From Legionellales bacterium (lineage in GTDB: Bacteria; Pseudomonadota; Gammaproteobacteria; PIVX01), in contig JABSQI010000053.1 in NCBI GenBank assembly GCA_013215905.1, positions 1 to 8,763 on the forward strand: a stretch of DNA of 8,763 bases, written 5' to 3'. The translations under genes were made by a program, and so were the position numbers. Under the pieces are notes generated by a model that saw nothing but the letters and a program-made list of their open reading frames with translations, was not told the origin of the DNA and ran no database searches. Shown in pieces: positions 1 through 6,489 of this stretch. Numbering within the stretch: position 1 is the stretch's first letter; each line of letters starts with the position of its first letter.

Positions 1-20
1 CCCCAAAACCCCAAAACCCC
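1..20 (+). repeat. Ciliate-type telomere repeat (C4A4)2C4 at the left end
   Basis: The first 20 bases are a perfect C4-A4-C4-A4-C4 tract at the extreme end of the sequence. Seen: exact phase, no mismatch, and an abrupt change to DNA of about 7% GC right after it. Established knowledge: C4A4/G4T4 is the telomere repeat of hypotrich and euplotid ciliates, and a 20-bp double-stranded (C4A4)2C4 end is the standard length in Oxytricha and Stylonychia, while Euplotes ends are usually 28 bp. Bacterial chromosomes do not carry it. Twelve cytosines in this order are not expected by chance in DNA this AT-rich. Its presence next to bacterial genes implies either real telomere addition to foreign DNA or a chimeric read or contig. 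Confidence 0.93.
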
Positions 21-79
21 ATATAAATAAACGATAAATAAATTAATAATATTTATTATAAGTTAATTAATCATAAAAA
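21..79. other. Extremely AT-rich non-coding segment next to the telomere
   Basis: Only four of these 59 bases are G or C, and the reading frames are broken by many TAA codons. It separates the telomere from the first bacterial coding sequence. It may be bacterial intergenic DNA upstream of the MscS gene, or ciliate subtelomeric DNA, which is also AT-rich. The sequence alone does not show where ciliate-derived bases end. Confidence 0.5.
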
Positions 80-146
80 ATGGGTAACAAATTGGTAAAA
101 CCTATATTATCAGCTGTGTAAATTATTAGTTAATAAGCAAACTATT

Positions 147-785
147 TTGATTAGAAAATTTGTCTTCTATTTGGTATTTTTATTATTTGTAACTTTATCT
201 TTGCAGCAAGTTGGTTTTGATTTATCAATTTTGTTGGGAACAGCAGGATTCTTAACGATTGCTATCGGCTTTGCTTCAAAAACTGTAGTATCCAATTTTA
301 TCAGCGGAATATTTATAATTGCAGAAGGATCGATTTCAATTGGGGATAAGGTTCAGATTGGGAAGAATAAGGGGGAATTAGTTTCGATTGATTTATTATC
401 TGTCAAAATAAAAAACTCAAATCAACAGCATATGAGAATATCAAATGAGAGTGTCTTAAAATCTGAAATTATTAATCTATCACAACCGACTGTTCAAAGA
501 AGAACTATTATTTTTCAGTTAAGCGTGCTATCTGACATTGAAAATTTTATTAGAAAGCTTGCTAGCATTATTGAAAAATCTGATTTAGTAGAAAAGGAAT
601 ATAGACCTAAATTTCTTATTAAAAATATGCAAGACTCTAGTTTATTTGTAGAGTGTAAAATATGGTGCAAGGTTAAAGATGATGATGAGGCGATTTCTCA
701 TATTCTAAAAGAGATGAGATATTTATATAAAGATAGCCAAGATTTATTACCTTTTAATAACTATGTAGTGTCAAAAAAAATGTAA
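147..785 (+). CDS. Small-conductance mechanosensitive channel, MscS family (5' end uncertain)
   Basis: Inner-membrane tension-gated channel that releases solutes on hypo-osmotic shock. The 212-residue product has a hydrophobic helix at about 3-20, then a Gly/Ala/Ser-rich pore-lining helix at about 27-55 (containing IAIGFASKTVVSNFISGIF, typical of MscS TM3), a beta domain at about 58-112 with the IGDKVQIG...GELVSIDLLS pattern, and a C-terminal alpha/beta domain to the end. Full-length MscS is about 280 residues, so the N-terminal helix or helices are missing. The start is doubtful: TTG at 147 has no Shine-Dalgarno site. The frame is open back to 99, with a stop at 96-98, while an ATG at 80 opens a different frame (M-G-N-K-L-V-K-P) that stops at 119-121. 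A one-base shift between 99 and 118 would join the two, and an AAAA run lies at 97-100. The gene may therefore be frameshifted, misassembled or truncated by the terminal break. It converges on the next gene with one base between them. Confidence 0.85.
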   Translation: MIRKFVFYLVFLLFVTLSLQQVGFDLSILLGTAGFLTIAIGFASKTVVSNFISGIFIIAEGSISIGDKVQIGKNKGELVSIDLLSVKIKNSNQQHMRISNESVLKSEIINLSQPTVQRRTIIFQLSVLSDIENFIRKLASIIEKSDLVEKEYRPKFLIKNMQDSSLFVECKIWCKVKDDDEAISHILKEMRYLYKDSQDLLPFNNYVVSKKM

Positions 786-786
786 A

Positions 787-2088
787 TTAATTATCTTCAC
801 TGTTAGGTATAATTTTTACTAATAAAACATAAGGCCCACGCATTTTCTTTATTACTAGAGAAAAATTATCGAAGTAAATATGCTCTTTTTCTTTTGGGAT
901 CCTTTCTAATTTTTGTGTAATAAGTCCGCTAATTGTTTTGTGTTTTGTATCGGGTATTGAAATATGCAGAGCTTTTTCTAGGGAATAAATAGGAGTACTG
1001 CCCTTCATTAGTAGGGTCCCATTTTGGAGTGTTATCCAATTGGATTTTAGTTTATTGAATTCGTCATTTATATTACCTAATAATGCGCTGACGATATTAT
1101 CAAGAGTAACAAATCCAATAATTTCTCCTATTTTATTAGTTACTATTGCAAAATGAGAATATCCTTCATTAAATTTTTCAAACATATCTTGAATTGAAAA
1201 ATCGTATGGAACTTTTAAGATAGGTCTAATAAATTCACAGATTTTTATGTTTTTTGGATTAACTTTAGATTTGACTAGAGGTAAAATATTTTTAACGTGT
1301 ACTATCCCAATAATATTATTTTTTTTATTTCTATATATTGGGTATCTACTATATTTTTTGGTAAATATTAATTCTAGAGCATTCTCTAGTGACTCGTTTT
1401 CTTCAATACATACCATATCATTGTCTGAATGCATCAAATCGGCAACAATTAACTCGGTAAATTCTAAAGTATTGCCCAGTAACTCATATTCTCCATGGTT
1501 TGTGTCATTGACTGATGAATCTAGGATTATTTTAAGTTCGTCTTTTGAATAACTGATAACGGATGAAAAATCTGTTCTATAACCAATCATTTTTAGAAAA
1601 ATTAATGAGCACTCATTTAATAAATAAATAATAGGAAACATTATTTTATGAAAGAGATATAGAGGAATGGAAGTCCATAGAGCAATTTTTTCAGCAGATC
1701 TTATTGCGATAGATTTGGGCGCTATTTCTCCCACAACTATGTGTAAAAAGGTAATTACTGCAAACCCAAAACCGATAGATAATGTTGATACTATATTTTC
1801 AGAGGTAATTTGTAATAAGTGTAAAAGCGGAATAATTAAATCTGAGAAAGCAGGTTCCCCAATCCAACCTAAAGCTAATGATGTTAGAGTAATCCCAAGT
1901 TGACATGAAGATAGGTAAATATCTTGTTGTTCATGAATTAAAGCAGTAACTCGACCTTTATAACCTTGAGTATCCTGCAGTGTTTTTAATTTAGAATTTC
2001 TTAATTTAACGATACTAAATTCTGCTGCCACGAAGAAGCCATTTAGTATAACTAGAATAATTGCATATATTAAGTAGAATATATTCAC
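787..2088 (-). CDS. CNNM/CBS/CorC-HlyC domain membrane protein (hemolysin-family transporter)
   Basis: Integral inner-membrane protein of the family annotated as HlyC/CorC or hemolysin-like, linked in characterised members to Mg2+ or Co2+ transport; the substrate here is unknown. The 433 residues show the standard order. A DUF21/CNNM membrane domain covers about 1-185, with conserved SCQLGITLTSLALGWIGEPA at 61-80 and HIVVGEIAPKS at 116-126. A CBS pair follows at about 216-340 (VADLMHS, SRYPIY, GIVHVKN, then HFAIVTN...GFVTLDNIVSALLG). The C-terminal CorC/HlyC domain covers about 350-428 (TLLMKGSTPI, TISGLI). Length is normal for the family. The start is GTG, placed one residue before the first membrane helix as in homologues, with no clear Shine-Dalgarno site. 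It is probably transcribed on its own from the 293-base gap upstream, and ends one base from the convergent MscS gene. Confidence 0.93.
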   Translation of the reverse strand: MNIFYLIYAIILVILNGFFVAAEFSIVKLRNSKLKTLQDTQGYKGRVTALIHEQQDIYLSSCQLGITLTSLALGWIGEPAFSDLIIPLLHLLQITSENIVSTLSIGFGFAVITFLHIVVGEIAPKSIAIRSAEKIALWTSIPLYLFHKIMFPIIYLLNECSLIFLKMIGYRTDFSSVISYSKDELKIILDSSVNDTNHGEYELLGNTLEFTELIVADLMHSDNDMVCIEENESLENALELIFTKKYSRYPIYRNKKNNIIGIVHVKNILPLVKSKVNPKNIKICEFIRPILKVPYDFSIQDMFEKFNEGYSHFAIVTNKIGEIIGFVTLDNIVSALLGNINDEFNKLKSNWITLQNGTLLMKGSTPIYSLEKALHISIPDTKHKTISGLITQKLERIPKEKEHIYFDNFSLVIKKMRGPYVLLVKIIPNSEDN

Positions 2089-2097
2089 TAATTAAAT

Positions 2098-2125
2098 ACT
2101 ATAAAAAATTTTACCAAGTTGTATA
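2098..2125 (-). promoter_or_regulatory. Possible sigma70-type promoter for the CorC/HlyC gene
   Basis: On the minus strand TATACA (2125-2120, 4/6 to the -35 consensus) is followed by a 16-base spacer and TATAGT (2103-2098, 5/6 to the -10 consensus), about 10 bases before the GTG start. The resulting leader would be very short or absent. In DNA this AT-rich such matches arise often by chance. The rest of the 2104-2381 gap holds no recognisable gene, RNA or strong hairpin. Confidence 0.25.
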
Positions 2126-2381
2126 AATTATTTTGTTTCAGAGGATACATATTTTTAAAAAGCCCTAAAAAACCATCCATGTCTATTTACAATGAATTTT
2201 AGAGTATTTTCCACTTTTTTTCTATTAAAAACAAGATTAGTGGTTGTATATGATAAACCAGTTAAAATAGTATTTTATTCAATTGCAACAATTATTAGAC
2301 AAAAACAACAAAATTATAAAATACAGAGCCATATAATCAATATATTTTAGATGTATTTAACAGAAATTAAAGCGACGAATT

Positions 2382-3014
2382 TTATATATCAATTTTATAT
2401 ATATTATCTATTTGTTCTATAGATGAAACAGAACATTTCAGCTTTTTTAATAATCCAGTACTCATATCGAAAACACATCCATGCACAGTTAAATCCTTGC
2501 CATTTACCCAGGCTGCTTGAACAGTATTGGTGTAGCATGTATTGTATACTTGTTTAAAAATGTTTAATTCAACTAATCTATTTGATCTTTCAACAGGGTC
2601 TTTAATATCATATAGTTCATTTTTATGTTGTAGAAATACATCTTTAATATTTCTTAGCCAGCTATCTGTTAATCCAAAAGGGGTTACTCCCATTGCAGCA
2701 TTGATTCCCCCACACCCATAGTGACCACAGATTATAACATCGCTGATTTTGAGTACATCAACAGCATATTGTAAAACGGACAAGGAATTAAGATCGGTGT
2801 GTAACATTAGATTTGAGATATTTCTAGTAACAAAAAGATCACCTTGATCTAGACCTGCTAATGTTGCTGGAGAAACACGGCTATCTGAACATCCTATCCA
2901 TAAATACTGTGGAGATTGTCCTTTAGATAGTTCAATAAAAAAATCAGGATCAATGGCTTTTTTTTGTTTAGCCCATATTTTGTTTTTTGCTAATAATTCT
3001 GAAAGATCTCCCAT
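2382..3014 (-). CDS. can: Beta-class carbonic anhydrase
   Basis: Cytosolic zinc enzyme for the reversible hydration of CO2 to bicarbonate, supplying bicarbonate to carboxylases at ambient CO2. It closely follows the E. coli Can (YadF) pattern. Residues here count from the ATG at 3014 (210 aa; E. coli 220). Zinc ligands are Cys42, His98 and Cys101, with the Asp44/Arg46 dyad in the CSDSR motif (42-46) and HYGCGG at 98-103. HTDLNSLSVLQYAVDVLK matches the family core helix. I chose the ATG because the product then starts M-G-D-L-S-E-L-L, aligning with the N-terminus of E. coli Can. The frame extends seven codons further to a TTG at 3035, but that lies inside an inverted repeat and has no Shine-Dalgarno at proper spacing. 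It lies 108 bases downstream of the YccA-like gene on the same strand, so it could be read from that gene's promoter or its own. Confidence 0.96.
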   Translation of the reverse strand: MGDLSELLAKNKIWAKQKKAIDPDFFIELSKGQSPQYLWIGCSDSRVSPATLAGLDQGDLFVTRNISNLMLHTDLNSLSVLQYAVDVLKISDVIICGHYGCGGINAAMGVTPFGLTDSWLRNIKDVFLQHKNELYDIKDPVERSNRLVELNIFKQVYNTCYTNTVQAAWVNGKDLTVHGCVFDMSTGLLKKLKCSVSSIEQIDNIYKIDI

Positions 3015-3021
3015 GTATGAA

Positions 3022-3049
3022 GTATTAGCTATCAACTGGATAGCGTCAA
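3022..3049 (-). promoter_or_regulatory. Candidate promoter with an inverted repeat in the spacer, upstream of can
   Basis: Minus strand: TTGACG at 3049-3044 (5/6 to the -35 consensus), 16 bases, then TAATAC at 3027-3022 (a weak 3/6 -10). The spacer is almost entirely a perfect 6-bp inverted repeat, GCTATC-5 nt-GATAGC (3028-3044). It could be an operator for a dimeric regulator, or a small stem-loop if transcription starts further upstream. If this promoter is used, the transcript would start at or near the ATG at 3014 and be essentially leaderless. The weak -10 keeps confidence low. Confidence 0.3.
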
Positions 3050-3122
3050 GTTACTCCTGACATATGATGGAACTGATTCGTTTATTATCAATGTACATAA
3101 AACGGAAATAGAGGGTAATATA

Positions 3123-3800
3123 TTAATCTCTATGGCCACTAAAAGCTGAGAAGATATGTAATAAGCTAACAAAAATATTATACAATGATACGTATAATCC
3201 TATTGTTGCAATTAAGTAATTTCTTTCTCCTCCGTTAATTATTTGGCTTGTTTGAAACAAGATCATACCGGAAGATATTAATACAACCGCAGCGGAAGCA
3301 GCTAAATGTAAAGCAGGGATGTTAAATAGAAAAGCAGCTAACATCGATAAGATAGCGGTCATCATTCCAATAAATAGCATACCTCCTAAGTAACTATAAT
3401 CTTTTTTAGAGACTAACACGTGTCCTGATAATCCCATAAATATGACACCTGTGGAGAATAAAGACATTATAATAATATTACCGCCATTACTTAAGGCTAA
3501 GACAGAGTTTAGTAGTGGTGCTAGGGTATATCCCATGAAACCTGTAAACATAAATACAGCAACGATACCAAGAGCGCTATTTCTTAGAGCATGAACTAAA
3601 AACATCAATCCGTATGCACCTAAAAAGAAAACTATTAAATTTGGAGCAGGATTAAGATTAAATTGCATAGTGAAAAAAGCTGATAACCCACTAAATATCA
3701 AAGATAAACTAAGCAAAAAATAAGTATTTTTTAAAACCTTATTTTTAATTTGGGTATTGGTTTGTACTAATGAAGTTGAGTTAATTCTATAATTTGCCAT
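3123..3800 (-). CDS. yccA: Bax inhibitor-1/YccA family inner-membrane protein
   Basis: Seven-helix inner-membrane protein of the Bax inhibitor-1 (TMBIM/UPF0005) superfamily. In E. coli, YccA is a substrate and modulator of the FtsH protease and protects jammed SecY translocons; the same role here is an inference. The 225-residue length is typical. Hydrophobic segments lie at about 24-44, 54-70, 76-100, 108-128, 138-158, 164-184 and 195-218, after a polar N-terminal tail of about 20 residues. Family hallmarks include KVLKNTYFLLSLSLIFS (21-37), FTGFMGYTLAP (85-95) and the C-terminal NYLIATIGLYVSLYNIFVSL (194-213), which is nearly the E. coli YccA ending. The ATG at 3800 is supported by AAGG nine to eleven bases upstream and by a strong promoter at 3838-3866. 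It lies 91 bases downstream of mltA. Confidence 0.93.
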   Translation of the reverse strand: MANYRINSTSLVQTNTQIKNKVLKNTYFLLSLSLIFSGLSAFFTMQFNLNPAPNLIVFFLGAYGLMFLVHALRNSALGIVAVFMFTGFMGYTLAPLLNSVLALSNGGNIIIMSLFSTGVIFMGLSGHVLVSKKDYSYLGGMLFIGMMTAILSMLAAFLFNIPALHLAASAAVVLISSGMILFQTSQIINGGERNYLIATIGLYVSLYNIFVSLLHIFSAFSGHRD

Positions 3801-3837
3801 TATTTAGATCACCTTGAAAAATAACTACTATATATTA

Positions 3838-3866
3838 ATTATACATCATAAATTAAAAATTGTGAA
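3838..3866 (-). promoter_or_regulatory. Sigma70-type promoter for yccA
   Basis: Minus strand: TTCACA at 3866-3861 (5/6 to the -35 consensus), exactly 17 bases, then TATAAT at 3843-3838 (perfect -10). Transcription would start near 3831, giving a leader of about 30 bases with an AAGG Shine-Dalgarno-like site before the ATG at 3800. This is the best promoter in the window and indicates that yccA, and possibly can, can be transcribed independently of mltA. Confidence 0.65.
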
Positions 3867-3891
3867 TAAAGGAGGTCTAAAAAACAAGCAG

Positions 3892-5076
3892 TTAGCTAAA
3901 TTTTCCCATTTTTCCCCTGTTTTTAGGCAGTAAAATATATATTTCCCCAGTTTCTTTTAATTTACCAGCTAATTTTGCTGCTTGATCACCATATCCACAG
4001 AAAATGTCAATACGCCTAGGACCTTTTATTGCTCCTCCTGTATCTTGAGATATAGCTAAAAATTGCATTGATGATTTATTTATAGGGTTATTAGTATTGA
4101 TCCATACGGGTAATCCTAAAGGAAAATATTGCACATCTACAGCTATACTGCGCTTTGATGCCAGTTTAGTTTTTTGGCTGCCATAAACACCATTCTTTTC
4201 TATTATTTTTGAGAATACATAGGATTTATTTTTGTTCAGGAGATTTTCTATACTCTGTGGATTATTTTTTAGCCATGCTTTTATAGATTGCATTGAGACT
4301 TCTTGTTTTTCTAACTCACCAATTTCAATTAAATGTTTTCCGATCGATGTATATTTGTGCCCATTAGTACCATTATAGCTTAGGGTTAGAATTGAACCAT
4401 TTGGTAATTGCACTAGACCGCTTCCTTGTATCTGTAAGAAAAACAATTCCACTTTGTTGTCAACCCATAGTATTTCTAGATTTTTATTCTTAATAGCACC
4501 GTTTTCAATTTCTTTTCTGGTAAAATAAGGTATTAACTTTCCGTCTTGTATTCTGCCTGCAATTCTTCTTTTAAAGAAAGCTTTTTCAGGAATAAAAACA
4601 TTTAAATCTGGGACAATGACTAAATCATCAGGCTTTGTATAAACGGGGAACTTATATCTGGAAGTTTTAATAAATGAGCCCTGGATTATTGGGGCATAAT
4701 ATCCTGTAAATAAACTTCTGATATTTGATACTACTTTATATGGTGCAAAATTAGTTTGTATAAACTTCTTAAGCTCAGGAGCGCTTGAAGTTTTTGAAGA
4801 TAGGAATCTTTTACAAATTTTTTTTAAAGATTTGTGATCATAATATTTTAAGTATGGAAATTGAGTATCTTTTGTGGTTTTAGTAGTGCAAGATTCTGTA
4901 AATATAGGCATTAGGTTTTCTAGATTATCTTGAGACCAACCTGGGAGTTTATCAAATGTTGTTTCTTCTAAGTGAAAGGAATAATCTGATACTTTGAAAT
5001 GTCTGTACAAGAGAGCCGTAGCGATAATCGCTAATACAATAATAATTTTTAAGAGAATACTTTTATTAGAAAACAT
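3892..5076 (-). CDS. mltA: Membrane-bound lytic murein transglycosylase A (MltA, 3D domain)
   Basis: Periplasmic murein hydrolase that cleaves the MurNAc-GlcNAc bond with formation of 1,6-anhydro-MurNAc, used in wall turnover and remodelling. The 394-residue product has an N-terminal hydrophobic segment (about 9-23) after two lysines, then the MltA domain at about 90-300 with FTGYYAP (123-129) and FFLQIQGSG (212-220). The 3D domain lies at about 305-385, with AVDVQYFPLG (312-321) and QDTGGAIKGPRRIDIF (344-359). Asp345 of the DTGGAIKG motif corresponds to the catalytic Asp of E. coli MltA (Asp308). E. coli MltA is a lipoprotein, but no lipobox cysteine is seen here, so this copy is probably anchored by an uncleaved signal segment or released after signal-peptidase cleavage. 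The ATG at 5076 directly precedes the signal segment. It is the first gene of the leftward run and is divergent from the coiled-coil gene. Confidence 0.95.
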   Translation of the reverse strand: MFSNKSILLKIIIVLAIIATALLYRHFKVSDYSFHLEETTFDKLPGWSQDNLENLMPIFTESCTTKTTKDTQFPYLKYYDHKSLKKICKRFLSSKTSSAPELKKFIQTNFAPYKVVSNIRSLFTGYYAPIIQGSFIKTSRYKFPVYTKPDDLVIVPDLNVFIPEKAFFKRRIAGRIQDGKLIPYFTRKEIENGAIKNKNLEILWVDNKVELFFLQIQGSGLVQLPNGSILTLSYNGTNGHKYTSIGKHLIEIGELEKQEVSMQSIKAWLKNNPQSIENLLNKNKSYVFSKIIEKNGVYGSQKTKLASKRSIAVDVQYFPLGLPVWINTNNPINKSSMQFLAISQDTGGAIKGPRRIDIFCGYGDQAAKLAGKLKETGEIYILLPKNRGKMGKFS

Positions 5077-5255
5077 TATTCTAATTTACCCAAAATATCG
5101 TACTATTTTTATCTTCTATAGTTGAAAATATTACAATGTTTAAATGTAACACACTAATTTTTAATGAACAATACTTTAATTCTTATAGAAATAGTTGTAT
5201 TAGTTGTTGTTCTTAAAAAAGTGCTATGCTTAATAGTGAAATAAGGTTTAAAATT
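5077..5255. promoter_or_regulatory. Divergent control region between mltA and the coiled-coil gene
   Basis: This 179-base AT-rich gap must hold promoters for two divergent units. On the plus strand TTGAAA (5122-5127), 17 bases, then TGTAAC (5145-5150) is a weak candidate. No convincing -35/-10 pair was found for mltA, and no clear operator or hairpin was seen. The region call rests on gene orientation more than on motifs. Confidence 0.35.
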
Positions 5256-6251
5256 ATGTCTTTATTAGAAGAATATAAAAAGCAGTTACTTATTAATTTA
5301 CATGGTTTTTCATTAGATAAGGGAAACTCGTATATGGATGCTATGGTGGGGGTTATATTACGTAACAAGTTTAAGATGCCAATTATTTCTGATGAACATG
5401 AAGTACTTATTAGATATTGTACTGATCATAATGTTAGAGCATTTGAAAGGACGAGCTATTTAATGATGATACAGTATATTTATTTAACGAATCTATCTAA
5501 AGTATTAGAAAGGAAAATTAACCAGCTTAATATTCAATCTAAAGATAATTTAATTGTTATAGATGAGCTTCAAAAAAAGACAAATCGAAAAGATGATTCT
5601 AGTAAGGACAATATGACTAATGAAATTGAGCAAGTCAAAAATAAACTCACTCAAGCGCAAGGAGATTTAGAAAAACTTAAAGATGATAAGGAAAATACTC
5701 TAAAGAAAATAGATAAATTAAAAAAATATTTTGGAGATTTAGAAGTAAAACAAAAAGAATTTGAAAAAAAATCTAAAAATATTTTACAGAAAAGAAAAAG
5801 CGAAATTTTAAGGATATTAGAAAATTTATACAACAAAGATGAAAATAATCAACTTGGAGGATTTGTTTTTTTTATTAAAGAAGCCTATAAGAAGAGCTTA
5901 CAAAAAAGAAATTTAAAGAATTTATTAAATGATATATCAATTAGTATTACTGAAATGATGTTTATTTTGTCTAAGAATATAGGAAATAATAATAGTCAAC
6001 CATTACCTAATGATTGGTTTTTAAAAGAAGTATTTGATAGTTTGAGTAGTGATGAAAAAGTTTCGCAGGCATTTAGTATAGATATAAAAGAAGAGAATTC
6101 TCTAGTTAATTCCTTAGATTTATTACTATCTATAGTTATTGGGATACATAGAGTAGTTGCAAGGCACCAAGATGAGAAAAATATCAAAGTAGATTTTGTC
6201 AAGAAGATAGCTAGTTTAAAAATAGATATGGAAATAGACTATGCCACCTGA
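5256..6251 (+). CDS. Unrecognised coiled-coil protein
   Basis: I do not recognise a family. With the ATG at 5256 the product is 331 residues, predominantly charged and apparently helical, with no signal peptide or clear membrane helix, so probably cytoplasmic. Residues 1-95 form a helical head rich in Ile, Leu and Tyr. About 117-192 is a strong Lys/Glu-rich coiled coil with heptad-like leucines (EIEQVKNKL...GDLEKLKDDKE...KKIDKLKKYF). About 200-331 is a second helical region with an Asn/Pro break near 241-252. The frame opens at an ATG at 5226, but that codon lacks a Shine-Dalgarno site. The ATG at 5256 has AAGG at 5243-5246, nine bases upstream, so I prefer it. The gene overlaps the next by 11 bases and heads a three-gene cluster. 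A scaffold or partner-binding role is possible but unproven. Confidence 0.75.
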   Translation: MSLLEEYKKQLLINLHGFSLDKGNSYMDAMVGVILRNKFKMPIISDEHEVLIRYCTDHNVRAFERTSYLMMIQYIYLTNLSKVLERKINQLNIQSKDNLIVIDELQKKTNRKDDSSKDNMTNEIEQVKNKLTQAQGDLEKLKDDKENTLKKIDKLKKYFGDLEVKQKEFEKKSKNILQKRKSEILRILENLYNKDENNQLGGFVFFIKEAYKKSLQKRNLKNLLNDISISITEMMFILSKNIGNNNSQPLPNDWFLKEVFDSLSSDEKVSQAFSIDIKEENSLVNSLDLLLSIVIGIHRVVARHQDEKNIKVDFVKKIASLKIDMEIDYAT

Positions 6252-6477
6252 TTTTAAAGATTTGGATATACTCTCAAAAAGTCCATTATACAATCAGTCT
6301 AAAGAAATACTTATTATACTTCATGACGTGATGCAAAAATATAAAAGCATAGAAAATAAGGTTGAGGAAATATCTGCAGTAATTGAAGAATGCCAACAAA
6401 AATTATCTGATAATCTAACCACCAAAGCTGAAGTAGATGCAAATAATGATATCTACAAGACTCTAGGAGTGAATTAA
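6241..6477 (+). CDS. Unrecognised small helical protein, overlapping the coiled-coil gene
   Basis: Seventy-eight residues, acidic and Lys/Glu/Ile-rich, with no membrane segment and no family that I recognise. Residues about 14-58 look like one long helix with coiled-coil character (SKEILIILHDVMQKYKSI, then NKVEEISAVIEECQQKL), and the protein ends K-T-L-G-V-N. The ATG lies inside the last codons of the preceding gene (11-base overlap, different frame), with GGA eight bases upstream. Translational coupling is therefore likely, and the two proteins may be made in fixed ratio and interact. The dehydrogenase gene starts 12 bases after its stop. The tight overlap and good heptad pattern argue that it is real despite its size. 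Confidence 0.65.
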   Translation: MPPDFKDLDILSKSPLYNQSKEILIILHDVMQKYKSIENKVEEISAVIEECQQKLSDNLTTKAEVDANNDIYKTLGVN

Positions 6478-6489
6478 TAGTAGTAATTT

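Noticed and set aside
1..20. Bacterial simple repeat or linear-replicon hairpin end as an explanation for the C4A4 tract
   Set aside because: It is an exact ciliate repeat in the exact phase at the sequence end, with no inverted-repeat hairpin beside it and no terminal-protein or telomere-resolvase gene in view.
1247..1903. Two open frames on the plus strand, antisense to the CorC/HlyC gene
   Set aside because: They lie wholly inside a gene with complete family motifs and encode no recognisable protein.
2192..2350. 52-codon open frame (+) in the gap between the CorC/HlyC and carbonic anhydrase genes
   Set aside because: It has no Shine-Dalgarno site, no recognisable motif and AT-driven composition, and a frame this short is expected by chance here.
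3869..3877. Strong Shine-Dalgarno-like AAGGAGGT on the plus strand
   Set aside because: No start codon or open frame follows at a usable distance; it falls between minus-strand genes.
5651..6202. Two minus-strand open frames opposite the coiled-coil gene
   Set aside because: The Phe/Ser-rich products are what the reverse strand of a Lys/Glu-rich coiled coil gives, with no independent support.
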